A stretch of 64,000 nt of DNA from Crambe crambe (taxonomy: Eukaryota > Porifera > Demospongiae > Poecilosclerida > Crambeidae), in the NCBI GenBank assembly GCA_963924555.1, contig CAWUPZ010000003.1, forward strand, positions 1 to 64,000. Direction: 5' to 3'. Positions 9,943 through 19,547 of this stretch are shown here, one piece after another. A model generated the notes under the pieces. The model saw only the letters and a program-made list of their open reading frames with translations, was not told the origin of the DNA and did not search any database. Position 1 is the first letter of the stretch; each line of letters opens with the position of its first letter. Made by a program: the position numbers and the translations under genes.

Positions 9943-10148
9943 GATCGACGTACCGGCTTGCTGGCTATAGTCATCAAAATTCTGCTTTGGCCATCTGTTA
10001 GAGCGGCACCTAGAGGCTGATCTTTTGCTATTAGTTTTGACTAAGGCTCTACTTCACTATTCGAGCACTCGGAACACTAGCTAATCTTTCTACGCCATTT
10101 TGAAGCACGTCGGTAGGGGGCGGGGCTTATGGGCGGAGCCACGTAAGC
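9943..10148 (+). repeat. Repeat A, copy 4
   Basis: Follows D3 through TAATAATAAGG. Full-length, ending GGCGGAGCCACGTAAGCT. Confidence 0.9.
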
Positions 10149-10534
10149 TCGTTTAGCTAGCTAATTTTTATTCTTATCTGATGATGTTCCAGTCCTCCTT
10201 GCTGAATTACAGCACAGATGCTCATCTTATAGCAGTATTATAGCCAGTACTTGGCTGTAGTGTAGTCAGCTCACTTCACCATGCCAGGCACATGTCATTT
10301 AGCTTTACATTGCTGTTGCTGTAAAGTTTAATATTAAATAATAGACAAAACTTAAATACTAAGCTAAACAAATTCTTCAACCAGAGACTGTGTAAGGTTT
10401 ATGTAGACTTGTGTCAAATTAATAATCACTGCATGCATGCTCTCAGTTGAAGTGACAGTCACTAGACTGCCATTCAATTCTTTACATACACAAACTTACA
10501 TTCAACTTCAAGCAATAAGAAAAAAGGATGGAAA
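10149..10534 (+). repeat. Repeat C, copy 4
   Basis: Near full-length C copy directly downstream of A4 with no insertion, so A4-C4-D4 shows the intact order of the composite. Confidence 0.88.
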
Positions 10535-10794
10535 CAAGTGAGCACAAAAAATTTCTTCTAAATAAAAGGTTGAGTAGGGATAGCTTAAAATCTAGCTGGG
10601 TTATAATAATGTACTTGCAGCCTTGTATGAAAACAATCCCTACTTTTACAACTGCCATAGCTAGCTATAGGTAGTGGATGTAAATGTAGGGATTGTTTTC
10701 ATACAAGGCTGCAAGTACATTATTATAACCCAGCTAGATTTTAAGCTATCCCTACTTAACCTTTTATTTAGAAGAAATTTTTTGTGCTCACTTG
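10535..10794 (+). repeat. Palindrome D, copy 4
   Basis: Arms carry matched private changes (GGTTATAATAATG with its complement, ACTTGCAG with CTGCAAGT, TTGTATG with CATACAA). It ends CACTTG and is followed by a different sequence (TATATACTAG), not by (TAA)n. Confidence 0.95.
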
Positions 10795-11030
10795 TATATA
10801 CTAGAGATGCTCGTATAGCATTAGTTGGGCGAGCAAGCAGCCAGTGGTCATTTCAATGTGCTCCTCCCTCACTTATGACTAGGGTATGTTCGTGTAACAT
10901 TTAGCACCTCTATGACAAAATGCTGTAGAAAACAATAAGCTCAAGCTGTTTGCTCTAAGTGCTATGGGCATGTTTCATTTGTGGGGTCAAAGGTCAAACG
11001 AACGTGCGCATGCGTATTTGTTTGTCTGTG
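10795..11030 (+). repeat. Repeat F, partial copy 1
   Basis: Contains GGGTATGTTCGTGTAACAT, then the TTAGCACCTCTATGACAAAATG part seen at 12280 and 12738, without the intervening 140 bp. It ends next to the element at 11031. Confidence 0.75.
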
Positions 11031-12134
11031 CATAGATATAAGATGTTTACGGGATTGGAAACGGATCACGTGCTCTCGTTAGCAACTAACAACCGAGGCG
11101 CGTTGACAGCTGAATGACATAGCACTTTTGTCAAAGTTGCTGTTCTGACAAGATCCGTGAGGTAAGACTTATGCCAATGATACTATAATACACTAGGGCA
11201 TAGATTTACTGTATGAAATAAATTTCAGCTCAGATTTTCAAGTTTATTCCTACAAATACTACTGTAGTGGTTAATGGGACTGTAATCCCTCTCACGCTTG
11301 ATGGAATCAATTGCTGTTGCCCATTTTCTGATCAAAAGGCATGTAAACTTTAGCTACATGGAATAGTAATGTTGGTTTTTGTATTAGCTGACATATATTA
11401 TTGTCTCTAGCATTTGCAAGTGGTGTTAAAAATGTAATCCCTCTCCCAAGAAATAGATTAACAATATTGAAACTGTATTAGTTATTTCAGGGAAAGGATA
11501 GAACAGTAAATGGAATTGGTGCATTCGTTTTCTATACAATAGTCATCCTATGGAGATGGCAAGCTTACTATATTTCCCCCCTAATATCCATAGGGTCCAC
11601 AGGACAGCTGACTGAGCCGAATTCTTGAGGTGGATGGTGTCAAAACCCAACAGCGGAAGTATTGCAATAATGTTGATGAGGGAGAACTGAGCAGAAACTG
11701 GCGGATAACTTTGGGGCAAAATTATCTAGCTATAATAATAATGAATTTATGTCTAATTTTAATACCAAAAGTCATTCTGGCCTTTCTTTCAAATCAATCA
11801 CATAAAATTAATGTATAATGAGCAATGATAGGTACTCATAGTTATAATTACAAGGAAAAAAGTTATGAATAATTAATAACTTCCTTCCTCAGACTCTCCA
11901 ACTTCAACTCTCTGACTCTTCACTTCTTCAATACCTTCCCCTTAGCTTACTTGTACTATTCTGTGAACTGTAGGGGCAGAATATCACTTTAACTGCCTTG
12001 AAAGGAGTGAATATTGATCTCTTTTCACAACGATTAATATAATTAATGCTGCATGCGCGTGCGCATCTGTCAACGCGCCACGGTTGTGCAGTTCATTGGG
12101 CGTTTCCAATCCCGTAAAACCTCTTATATCTATG
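11031..12134. mobile_element. 1.1-kb terminal-inverted-repeat element, relative of the 3.4-kb element
   Basis: The ends are inverted copies of about 36 bp (CATAGATATAAGA, then TTTACGGGATTGG, then AAACG). They share the CCATAGATATA start and GGATTGGAAAC inner block with the element at 4311-7735, so both probably belong to one superfamily. I could not identify a clean target duplication because repeat F copies flank it. The interior has no convincing coding frame. Confidence 0.75.
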
Positions 12135-12135
12135 G

Positions 12136-12946
12136 TTCGTGTAACATATTCAATCAGCGAGCGAAGCAGTTGGTGAAAGTCATTTGTACTTTGACTTACT
12201 AAGATATTGCAGCTGCATACATAGGAGGCTGTATAATGCTTACCACAAGCACTTAGAAAGCCAAGCGCCTACAATCCACTTAGCACCTCTATGACAAAAT
12301 GCTGTAGAAAACAATAAGCTCAAGCTGTTTGTTCTAAGTGCTATGGGCATGTTTCATTTGTGGGGTCAAAGGTCAAACGAACGTGCGCATGCGTATTACT
12401 AGGCTAGTCTGCGCATGCGTAGTATACCGTTGAATATAACCGTTGAATATGAGGATTTATTCAACGGCTGGTCTATGGGGAAAATGTACTAGTGGGCGTG
12501 GTCTGTAAGAATAAATAAATATATATCTCGAGCTCCCGTTGACATGACCAGAGAGTGGCTCGCTTCGCTCGCCAATAAGACTTACTAGGGTATGTTCGTG
12601 TAACATATTCAATCGGCGAGCGAAGCAGTTGGTGAAAGTCATTTGTACTTTGACTTACTAAGATATTCTAGCTGCATACATAGGAGGCTGTATAATGCTT
12701 ACCACAAGCACTTAGAAAGCCAAGCGCCTACAATCCACTTAGCGCCTCTATGACAAAATGCTGTAGAAAGCAATAAGCTCTAGCTGTTTGTTCTAAGTGC
12801 TATGGGCATATTTCATTTGTGGGGTCAAAGCTATTGACGTACGTACGTATATATATATAAATATATAAATATATATCTCGAGCTCCCGTTGACATGACCA
12901 GAGAGAGGCTCGCTTCGCTCGCCAATTACACGAGTCAGCGTGAGAT
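12136..12946 (+). repeat. Repeat F, two tandem units
   Basis: Units begin at about 12136 and 12593 (period 457; the second has an internal deletion). Each starts GTTCGTGTAACATATTCAAT with GGCGAGCGAAGC and ends CTCGAGCTCCCGTTGACATG with GGCTCGCTTCGCTCGCC, the reverse complement of the start motif. The units may therefore be elements with short GCGAGCGAAGC inverted ends. A stray copy of that motif is near 32275. Confidence 0.8.
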
Positions 12947-13033
12947 AGATATGGGGAGATGGGATGGGCTACTTTCACTTAGATCAGTGTGGTGATGTCA
13001 TAGCTTATCACGTGCGTGCACCCGCTCGCAAAA

Positions 13034-13207
13034 ATGGCCAGCAGCTGGACCGATGGATTGAAGAAGTCAGGGCTTTACTACAATGGTTTTGTGGATGATA
13101 TTGAAGCCACACTAGAACAGCATCGTAAGCAGACCGTAACATTTTATGGCACGAGGAATTCAAGTGGAGGAATTGCAGCTGACAAAGTCATTATCAATGA
13201 TCAAGAG
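13034..13207 (+). pseudogene. MULE-CXXC-OTU gene, exon 1
   Basis: I start at ATG 13034; the upstream GTG at 13016 is not a credible eukaryotic start. The frame reads MASSWTDGLKKSGLYYNGF, then VDDIEATLEQH and FYGTRNSSGG, and ends QE before a GT at 13208. This matches the usual lead of CaRF-like transposon proteins. The next exon starts after an AG at 13292-13293. Confidence 0.55.
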
Positions 13208-13293
13208 GTTAAATAGCTAGCTTTTCATAGCCCTTGCTAGTAAGATCTAGCAGGAGCAGGATTAGTAAGTATTTCAGTATAATGATAATACAG

Positions 13294-13860
13294 GTGTGGG
13301 AGAAAAATCTGTTATTACTGTGTTTATCTACAGACCTCAACAGGAAAATTATGTCCTATATATTGAAAGCACAGTGCAGCTGGTACTGTCATTAATTTCA
13401 ACAATACCCCTTTCCAAATTGGATACAAGCGAGATCTGGATTGTCAATATGGAAAGCTCTACTATAAAAAGAAAAAAAAATCTGATAATTGTGCAGAAAA
13501 AGAAAATAAAACTTCCCCGATTACGAACTCAAGGAACCAGAAAACAAGGTTGTAAGGCTTCTATTCATATCAGGGAATATATTATTTATCCAGATTATTC
13601 AATTAAAGATGGAGTTGCCAATACACTATCCAAATGGAAGCTACGAATTCTAAAGGAAGAAAACCTTAAACTTCTTCGAGGTGATATTGAAAAAGGATTA
13701 GCTAAAAGTGTGCGGAAGTATTATGTTTCCTTACCTACTGCTCAAGCTCACCATTCCATTCACCCTACTGGAGGGATATTTGGAATGGCTCAAAAGGTAC
13801 ATCCTAAATTGGTTGAGAAGATTCATCAGCTGGTTAGTGAAGGAGTTATAAGTGTACGTA
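13294..13860 (+). pseudogene. MULE-CXXC-OTU gene, CaRF-like DNA-binding region
   Basis: The frame from 13296 includes GEKSVITVFIYRPQQ, a lysine-rich stretch, then KLPRLRTQGTRKQGCKASI and HIREYIIYPDY. The QGxRKxGCxAxIHIR pattern is characteristic of the calcium-responsive transcription factor (CaRF) region found in host CARF and in related transposon proteins, where it is thought to bind DNA. A GGIFGMAQKVHPKLVEKIHQLV segment follows. The frame ends at 13863; the transposase continues in the next frame with VCEMKRALDHYV, so one base is probably gained or lost near 13858. Confidence 0.65.
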
Positions 13861-14724
13861 TGTGAAATGAAACGTGCCCTCGATCATTATGTCAAGTATG
13901 ATCTTTGTCATGGAAGCCCCCCTGATCCAAACGATCGTGCTCATCATCCTTCAAACAATGACATTAAAAATCATATTAATCGAGCAAAATCTCAGTTGCA
14001 GTTGTCCAAGTTTGATCAGGAGAACCTCCGACTTAAGATTAAACAATGGGAAGAATCATCACCTAGTACTTCATTTTTCTTTCGGCCGTTCAAGAAGAAA
14101 TTGTGTGAAATAGTAAAGCGGGAAGATGAAACCAGTGAGTTTGAGCAAAGCTTTCTATATATCCACCAAGAGAAGTGGCAACAGGATCTGTTGTCAAAGT
14201 ATGGAAATACAATCAGTTTAATAGATGCCACGTACAAAACAACCAAGTATGAGCTACCACTATTTTTCGTTTGTGTCAAAACAAATGTAGGGTACAGTAT
14301 TACAGCTGATTTCATAGTTCAATTTGAGACATCTGTTCATATCGAAGAGGCATTGAAGGTACTTAAAAAGTGGAATCCTTTATGGAAGCCATCACATTTT
14401 ATGTGTGATTATTCTGATTCTGAGATTTCAGCTTTACAGGCTTCATTTCCAGCTGTAAAAGTGTACCTATGTGACTTTCACCGAGAACAAGCATAGGAGA
14501 GATGGATGAAGGATCATAAGCATGGAGTGTCTAATGATGAAGCTGATAAGCTTCTTGAAGTTCTTCGAGCATGTGCATGGGCACCTCCAGCCGAAGAAGA
14601 CGAGAAATTACCATTTGATCATCACTATAAGGCAGCTGTCAAAAAGCTCAAAGAAAATGATACGTGGGTAGACAATCCTCAAGTGAAAAATTGGTTACTC
14701 AACATGTGGTTGCCAAAACCCCAG
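13861..14724 (+). pseudogene. MULE-CXXC-OTU gene, Mutator-like DDE transposase core
   Basis: In the frame at 13852-14496 the first catalytic Asp is at about residue 125 (SLIDATYKTTKYELPLFFV), the second in FMCDYSDSE (residue 186), and a CDFHREQA block ends the piece (Cys 207, His 210). These are hallmarks of MULE transposases. A TAG stop at 14494-14496 interrupts an otherwise continuous frame that resumes with ERWMKDHKHG. The exon ends at a good donor after LPKPQ (14724). The third acidic residue lies in the next exon. In the second copy base 54377 differs silently (TCT/TCC in YSDSE). Confidence 0.8.
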
Positions 14725-14887
14725 GTAATCAGATACCAATAATTATGATAACTATGTATAGGGTTAATTCATAATCATGAGTGGTCTGTTTTGCTAGAGC
14801 CCGATGATTGTAGGCCTCATAATTATAATTAAGTAGGCTATAAAATTTGCATGCATGCTATTTCATTTCATGTATACATGTATGCTA

Positions 14888-15562
14888 TCCAGCTATGGGC
14901 AAGAGCTTATAGGGACAGAATATCATGCTGCTGTCAACACAAACAACGGAACGGAATCCCAAAATAAAGTTTTAAAGTACAGCTATCTTCCTAAAAAGAA
15001 GACAATGACATTATCAAATATCACCACCATCCTTGTTGAAGAATATTTACCAGATGCACATAGAAAGTATATATTTCAAAACTTTCAACAATCTTCTCAC
15101 TACAGATCTTATAATGATAATACCCCTTCTTTTCTTCAAGGCCGTCCACGTAAAATCATTCTTCACTGTCTGGATAGGAAAGGAAGCAGCAATAAATTTA
15201 CATCAGAAGATATCGAAGATGTCGATATTCAGCAAGGAGTATTCTCTGTGCACAGTCAAAAAGGAAAAGTGTATACAGTCAACTTTGGAACTACTTCAAA
15301 GGATAACATGCCTTATTGTACATGTGTTGATTGGCGTACTCATCACATACCTTGTAAGCACTTCTTCGCAATATTCCAACATAGGGAGTCATGGTCATGG
15401 AATAATCTTCCTATTGAATACTTGGAGAGTTCATATATCAGCATGGACAGTAAAGCAATTTGGTCTCATCATCCATCTTTATCAGATCCTGCAAACGACA
15501 GCTTCCCTATACTTTCTAATGCTCCTACCAAGAAACCTGCATTAGATTTCCTTCCAAAAAAG
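14888..15562 (+). pseudogene. MULE-CXXC-OTU gene, DDE Glu and SWIM zinc finger exon
   Basis: After an AG near 14888 the exon reads LWARAYRDR in one frame and then EYHAAVNTNNGTESQNK in the next, so one base has shifted near 14915. NTNNGTES holds the expected catalytic Glu. The SWIM finger is YCTCVDWRTHHIPCKHFF, that is CxCx9CxH (Cys 155, 157, 167 and His 169 of the 14855 frame), the usual C-terminal finger of MULE transposases. The exon ends at KKV with a GTAAGTAG donor at 15560. Confidence 0.8.
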
Positions 15563-15730
15563 GTAAGTAGATGTGATATCTAAACTGTTAATGGGGAGTT
15601 AGTAGCTATAGTAGACATCGGATACTTTTTAGCTAATTTTGATATACTGACTTGAAATCCCATGCATAGTAATAGTCCAAATGTATTCATGCATCTATTT
15701 TTAAATCATATCCTCTGGTATTAGAAGAAG

Positions 15731-16075
15731 ATGAAAAATGCCTTCACAGAAGGTTTGAAGACACGTGAGACATTGAAGATCATAGAAACTCTCACATATG
15801 CTTGTGATAATGGCGATGCACTCAGTGATCTTGACTGTAAATTAAATGAAGCTCTTTATCAATTCAAGAAATGCATACCTGCATCAGAGGGTATCATTGT
15901 GAGACCAGCAATAGCTCAGAGAACAAGATTGGAATCTCAGACAAACGGAGCAAAGAATATTACACGTAAATATGAATCATTACAACTTCGAGCTAAGAGA
16001 GGTCCTAAAAGATTGGACAGTGCCTTCAGAAACCGTGTCGGAAGAAAAGCATTCTCATTACGAAAGGCAAATTAG
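15731..16075 (+). pseudogene. MULE-CXXC-OTU gene, linker exon
   Basis: A 114-codon frame starting MKNAFTEGLKTRETLKII, with a helical first half and a basic tail (LRAKRGPKRLDSAFRNRVG). It sits between the SWIM and CXXC exons. The RAKRGPKR stretch could be a nuclear localisation signal. No domain recognised. The frame ends at TAG 16073-16075 without an obvious donor before it, so the exon end is uncertain. Confidence 0.5.
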
Positions 16076-16128
16076 TAGTATTATCTCTGCTGCATAATTA
16101 GCTATTATGCGTTATGTATTAATTTTAG

Positions 16129-16497
16129 GCAGCAAAGGAGAATTTGCCTCAACCAATTCTACCAAAAGAAACTTTGCATCCACCACTGCCATCAAAAGAG
16201 AACTTCCATCCACAAGAGGTAATTTTTATAGTATATATCTTGGTTGTGTTAAATATTGTTATTGTATGTAGGTTGGTGACCAAAAGCCAGCCAGAATTAA
16301 GGGTAAGCAAGTGTGATTAAGTAAATATTTATAATGCATTCCATGTGGTTATTAACAGGACGTAAACGGAGATGTGGAGAGTGTACAGCATGTCTATGTG
16401 ATGATTGCAAACAGTGTTCAAACTGTAAGGATATGGTAAAATATGGTGGACGGGGGACAAAGAAGCAGTGCTGTGTTAAGCGAAGGCGTCTGAGGAA
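16129..16497 (+). pseudogene. MULE-CXXC-OTU gene, CXXC zinc finger exons
   Basis: Three small exons splice in frame with canonical borders: 16129-16218 (AAKENLPQPILPKETLHP), 16272-16302 (VGDQKPARIK) and 16359-16497. The third gives KRRCGECTACLCDDCKQC, then SNCKDMVKYGG, then GTKKQCCVKRRR. This is a CXXC finger with CGxCxxC repeats, a KYGG in place of the common KFGG, and the KQCC end. In DNMT1, KMT2A and TET-type proteins such fingers bind unmethylated CpG, so this gene could direct an element or its protein to CpG-rich chromatin. That role is inferred. Confidence 0.8.
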
Positions 16498-16558
16498 GTG
16501 AGTTAAAATTTGTGTCACGATAGTACTCTATGGCTAATGTGAACCTAACACATATAGG

Positions 16559-17160
16559 ACTCTAGACGTACTACCTCCCACATCAGTGCTTTGCTATAAA
16601 ATTCAAGTAGCACAAGTCCTCTTTGATATAAAAGTAACAGAAAAAAACTTTTTGGAAAGGAAACTGGCAGAACCAACATGCCAAACAGCTCCTATCCGAT
16701 TTCTTCTCTCTATTGGTCGAAAAATACACTCGACTCTAGGTGATGGTAACTGCTTATTTCGTTCCTTTTCCAAGGAACTTTTCTCGATTGAAACACATCA
16801 TTTGAAGATACGCACACTTCTCACTGATGTGATCAAATGGAATGTTAATGTTTTCAACTGTTATTTGACTCCACCTCTAACAGGGAAGTCCATAACTGAA
16901 CATGTACGAAAGATGCAGATGGAGTATACTTGGGGGACTCATGTGGAAATCTATGCGATGGCATCTGTACTGCATATTCCAATTCGCCTGTACACATTGA
17001 ATCTGGTGATGAATATTATTGGCAGTTATTTAAACCACTGGAAATAAATACCAGCTTCCTTTTAAGAAATAAGGATCTGGATTTACTACCTCGACCTCCA
17101 AACTACTGCATTGAACTGCTTCACAGTAACAGCACACATTTTGATCTTATTTCGAATTAA
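16559..17160 (+). pseudogene. MULE-CXXC-OTU gene, OTU cysteine protease domain
   Basis: The exon begins at 16559 after a CATATAG acceptor and stays in frame with the CXXC exon (KTLDVLPPTSVLCYK). The OTU nucleophile block is TLGDGNCLFRSFSKELF (Asp 53 and Cys 56 counted from the Met at 16586), followed by TWGTHVEIYAMASVLHIPI and, in the next frame, NYCIELLHSNSTHFDLI, which holds the catalytic His. The frame changes once near 16985. OTU proteases cleave ubiquitin chains; here the domain would be a C-terminal addition to the transposase. The gene ends at TAA 17158-17160. Confidence 0.78.
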
Positions 17161-17401
17161 AAAAATTAAGCGCTTGCGCGCTAGCTCGCGTACATGCGCG
17201 CATGATGGCATACAGTACGGTCACATGACTAGGGGGTGTGGCCTCATCAATCGAAGTGAAGATAGCCTGTCCCGGTCGATAATAGGCGGCTTACGTTAGG
17301 ATGGAAGTAGGATGGAAATGGAATGGAAGTACATGGAAATGAAATAGAAGGAAGTGGCCCTAAAAAGCCACCATACTAAACGGACAGACTCACTCAGGCT
17401 C
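17161..17401. other. Stretch without a gene
   Basis: GC-rich GCGCTTGCGCGCTAGCTCGCG patch near 17170, then GGAA/GGAT-rich low-complexity sequence (17295-17355). I looked here for a right inverted repeat of the MULE element and found none. Confidence 0.5.
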
Positions 17402-17683
17402 AGGCTCGCAGTCACTACGCGGAAGTGCTGATGCTTCTTGGCCGTCTTTGCCAACAAATCAAGCCCATTATGACATGCAGAGAACTGACTAAAGACAAAA
17501 ACAACAGAGATTGCGAACTAGTGATCGTTTGAAGTGCCAAAGAGAGAGCCATGGTGAAGGAGAATTTCAGAACTAAGACTTTGAGGCTTCCGAACAATGA
17601 GAGAATCCAGTACACATACTTCAATCAAGCTATGCGTGGAATAACCATTCAACGGCAGGTTGAACAACAAGAATGCTAGCTGA
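17402..17683 (+). pseudogene. Unrecognised decayed coding fragment
   Basis: A plus-strand frame with one stop reads SHYAEVLMLLGRLCQQIK and, after the stop, KERAMVKENFRTKTLRLP, ending QRQVEQQEC before TAG. The amino-acid mix looks coding, and continuity across the stop suggests a decayed exon. No family recognised. The minus-strand frame at 17415-17624 is a shadow. Confidence 0.35.
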
Positions 17684-17940
17684 CTAATCAGTTACTCCAA
17701 TAAGCCATGTTGCTCAGTGCGCATTGGCAACATTTGTAGAAACATTTGACCCCACAAACCCCTGCACTTTTCATTATTTATGCAAGTGTTCAGCCAGACT
17801 AATTGGACTCTGATCTCAGTGTACACCTTTTACTTGTCTCACCACTGTCATATTCAAATAAGTTAGGTTGCACTTGTGCCGAGGCATTCCTAGTCTTTTT
17901 AAAAGACTAACTTGTTATCTCTGTATTGTTGCCTGCTTTC
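17684..17940. other. Stretch without a gene
   Basis: Ordinary AT-rich sequence between the coding remnant and the retroelement fossil; nothing recognised. Confidence 0.4.
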
Positions 17941-17941
17941 T

Positions 17942-18410
17942 TTAGAGCCCGATGTCTTGGAAGGTTTGATTCTTGAGGGACTCCTTGACCTGGTGTGATA
18001 TTAACAGATCGTCCAGGTAGATAACACATCTCACTCCCCTACTCCTGATGAAACTAGATGGTTGTTTAGAGGCTTGAGGTTGATAACTGGTCTGACCCTC
18101 CCTTCCTTCTTGGGAACGGGAAAAATCCTGGAGAAGAAACCTTCCCTCCTGCCATTGACCACTTCCCCTGATGGACTCTTTCTCTAGCAACAACTGTACC
18201 TCCTTCGAAATCATCTGAGATGTCTCCTTGTTGGCCGTTGGTACTGGTTGATGTGGCTGGTATGGAGGTTGGGTTAGCTCCAGTTTGTAGCCCTGAATTG
18301 CTTCCAGGACCCAAGGGTCGTAGGTGATCTTCCCATATGTGTTCACCATCATTCTAAACTCCCCATTCCTGAACTATGTAGTGTCGAACTAGCCTCTTAA
18401 GGAGGGGAAT
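17942..18410 (-). mobile_element. Retroelement fossil, reverse transcriptase fragment (DIRS/Ngaro-like)
   Basis: Short broken remnant of a reverse-transcribing element. It shows the lead-in to the polymerase (DPWVLEAIQGYKLEL) and a YLDD active-site region, typical of DIRS/Ngaro-type elements; the family call is by motif. Most of the element is missing. Related pieces lie at 18956-19200 and 31613-31880. Confidence 0.65.
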
Positions 18411-18735
18411 GTGTAACGATATTCATTGTGTATCACAATGTAACATGATATCACGTGACAATATAATAAGTTTCTCTCTGACTTGAATTGGGAAGACAGG
18501 GGTGATTAGCTAGCCTCCTGGCTAGGTGTAGGACGGATTTTGGATTGGTGGTGGTGGGGGGGGCACAAGAAATATGTTTGGGCAAAGAACAAGTTTGATA
18601 TTGGACAAAATTATTGGGGGGCACATGCCCCCAGGAATGTGCTGCATAGATACAAGGAATGTGCTGTTGCAATGAATGACAATGACAAGCGTTTAAGTTT
18701 ATAAAATAGTTCACAGCACTATAATGTGTACTGAA
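18411..18735 (-). repeat. Retroelement-associated flank repeat, copy 1
   Basis: Begins TGTAACGATATTCATTG directly after a purine-rich GGAGGGGAATG, contains GGGAAGACAGGGGTGATTAG, and ends near the protease 3' end. It recurs at 19201-19547 and inverted at 31290-31612. Position and edges resemble a terminal repeat of the adjacent fossil, but I could not show a matched pair. The small reading frames here are not genes. Confidence 0.6.
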
Positions 18736-18953
18736 GATTCTCTATGACCGTGTCTGCTGTTAGGCTTCAGCAAAGTGTTCATAGTTATCTGCGTTATTCC
18801 TAGCTTTTTTCGAGTCATTCCTGGCAAGGTATCGGCAATTATCTTGGCCATACATTTCAACGCCATTGACCTTTACATCTTTTATGCCAGCAGCTCCATG
18901 ACTCATTTCATGCACAATAGTACCCATCATGGAGTCAGTACCCGATATGTCCC
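18736..18953 (-). pseudogene. M35 protease 3' fragment
   Basis: Minus-strand copy of the last 60-odd codons of the protease: GTDSMMGTIVHEMSHGAAG, then KVNGVEMYGQ, then NNADNYEHFAEA and stop. It is cut exactly after GATATGTC, where the second retroelement fossil begins, so it has no prodomain and cannot be a complete enzyme. VNG replaces the VDG of the full gene, the place of a possible zinc-binding Asp. This 3' end is the version found in the right-arm protease (30167-31275), which points to exchange between the tandem blocks. Confidence 0.85.
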
Positions 18954-19200
18954 TCCTGCCACTGACCACTTCCCCTGATGGAATCTTTCTCTAGCAACAA
19001 CTGTACCTCCTTCAAAATCATCTGAGATGTCTCCTTGTTGGCCATTGATACTGGTCGATGTGGCTGGTATGGAGGTTGGGTTAGCTCCAGTTTGTAGCCG
19101 TAAACTGCTTCAAGGACCCAAGGGTCGGAGGTGATCTTCCTATATGTGTTCACCATCATTCTGAACTCCCCATTCCTGAACTATGCAGTAATGAAGGAGA
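18954..19200 (-). mobile_element. Retroelement fossil, second reverse transcriptase fragment
   Basis: Second, diverged copy of the DPWVLEA-type fragment, shorter than the one at 17942 and abutting the protease 3' fragment. It is the tandem partner (806 bp away) of the first. Broken remnant. Confidence 0.65.
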
Positions 19201-19547
19201 TCGAATTAGCCTCTTAAGGAGAGGGATGTGTAATGATATTCATTGTGTATCACAATGAAACATGATAATTATCACGTGACAATATAATAAGTTTCTCTCT
19301 GACTTGAATTGGGAAGACAGGGGTGATTAGCTAGCCTCCTGGCTAGGACGGATTTTGGATTGGGGGTGGGGGGCACAAGAAATATGTTTGAGAGGGAGGT
19401 AAAGAACAAGTTTGATATTGGACAAAATTATTGGGGGGCAGGAATAGATACAAGGAATGTGCTGTTGGAACTAATGACAATGACAAGCATTTAGGTGACC
19501 AAGTTTATAAAACAGTTCACAGTACTATAATGTATACTGAAGATTCT
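19201..19547 (-). repeat. Retroelement-associated flank repeat, copy 2
   Basis: Tandem partner of 18411-18735 with small indels, ending directly at the 3' end of the full protease gene. Confidence 0.6.

Larger units (their letters stand above)
13034..17160 (+). pseudogene. Decayed MULE-type transposase gene: CaRF-like, DDE, SWIM, CXXC and OTU domains
   Basis: A spliced plus-strand gene of about 4.1 kb. In order it encodes an N-terminal exon (MASSWTDGLKKSG start), a CaRF-like region, a Mutator-like DDE transposase, a SWIM zinc finger, a basic linker, a CXXC zinc finger and an OTU cysteine protease. Several GT/AG introns are well preserved in the 3' half. Damage is modest: one in-frame stop (14494-14496) and apparent frame changes near 13860, 14915 and 16985. 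The exon 1 to exon 2 join does not keep frame with the obvious splice sites. I found no terminal inverted repeats, so element borders are unknown. It may be a transposon copy or a once-domesticated gene; the damage argues for a dead copy. The 52990-57116 copy differs by one silent change. Confidence 0.75.

Noticed and set aside
8149-10794. Small frames across palindromes D2-D4
   Set aside because: They cross stems and loops and change with each copy; no coding constraint.
13016-13033. Upstream start for the MULE gene
   Set aside because: The codon at 13016 is GTG; ATG at 13034 begins the expected MASSW lead.
12930-17300. Terminal inverted repeats of the MULE element
   Set aside because: Only a weak match (CACTTAGATC against GATTGA-type sequence, sharing AAGTGAA) was found; too short to call borders.
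18451-18714. Small frames in the retroelement-associated flank repeat
   Set aside because: They lie in repeated non-coding sequence with poly-G tracts and no recognisable domain.
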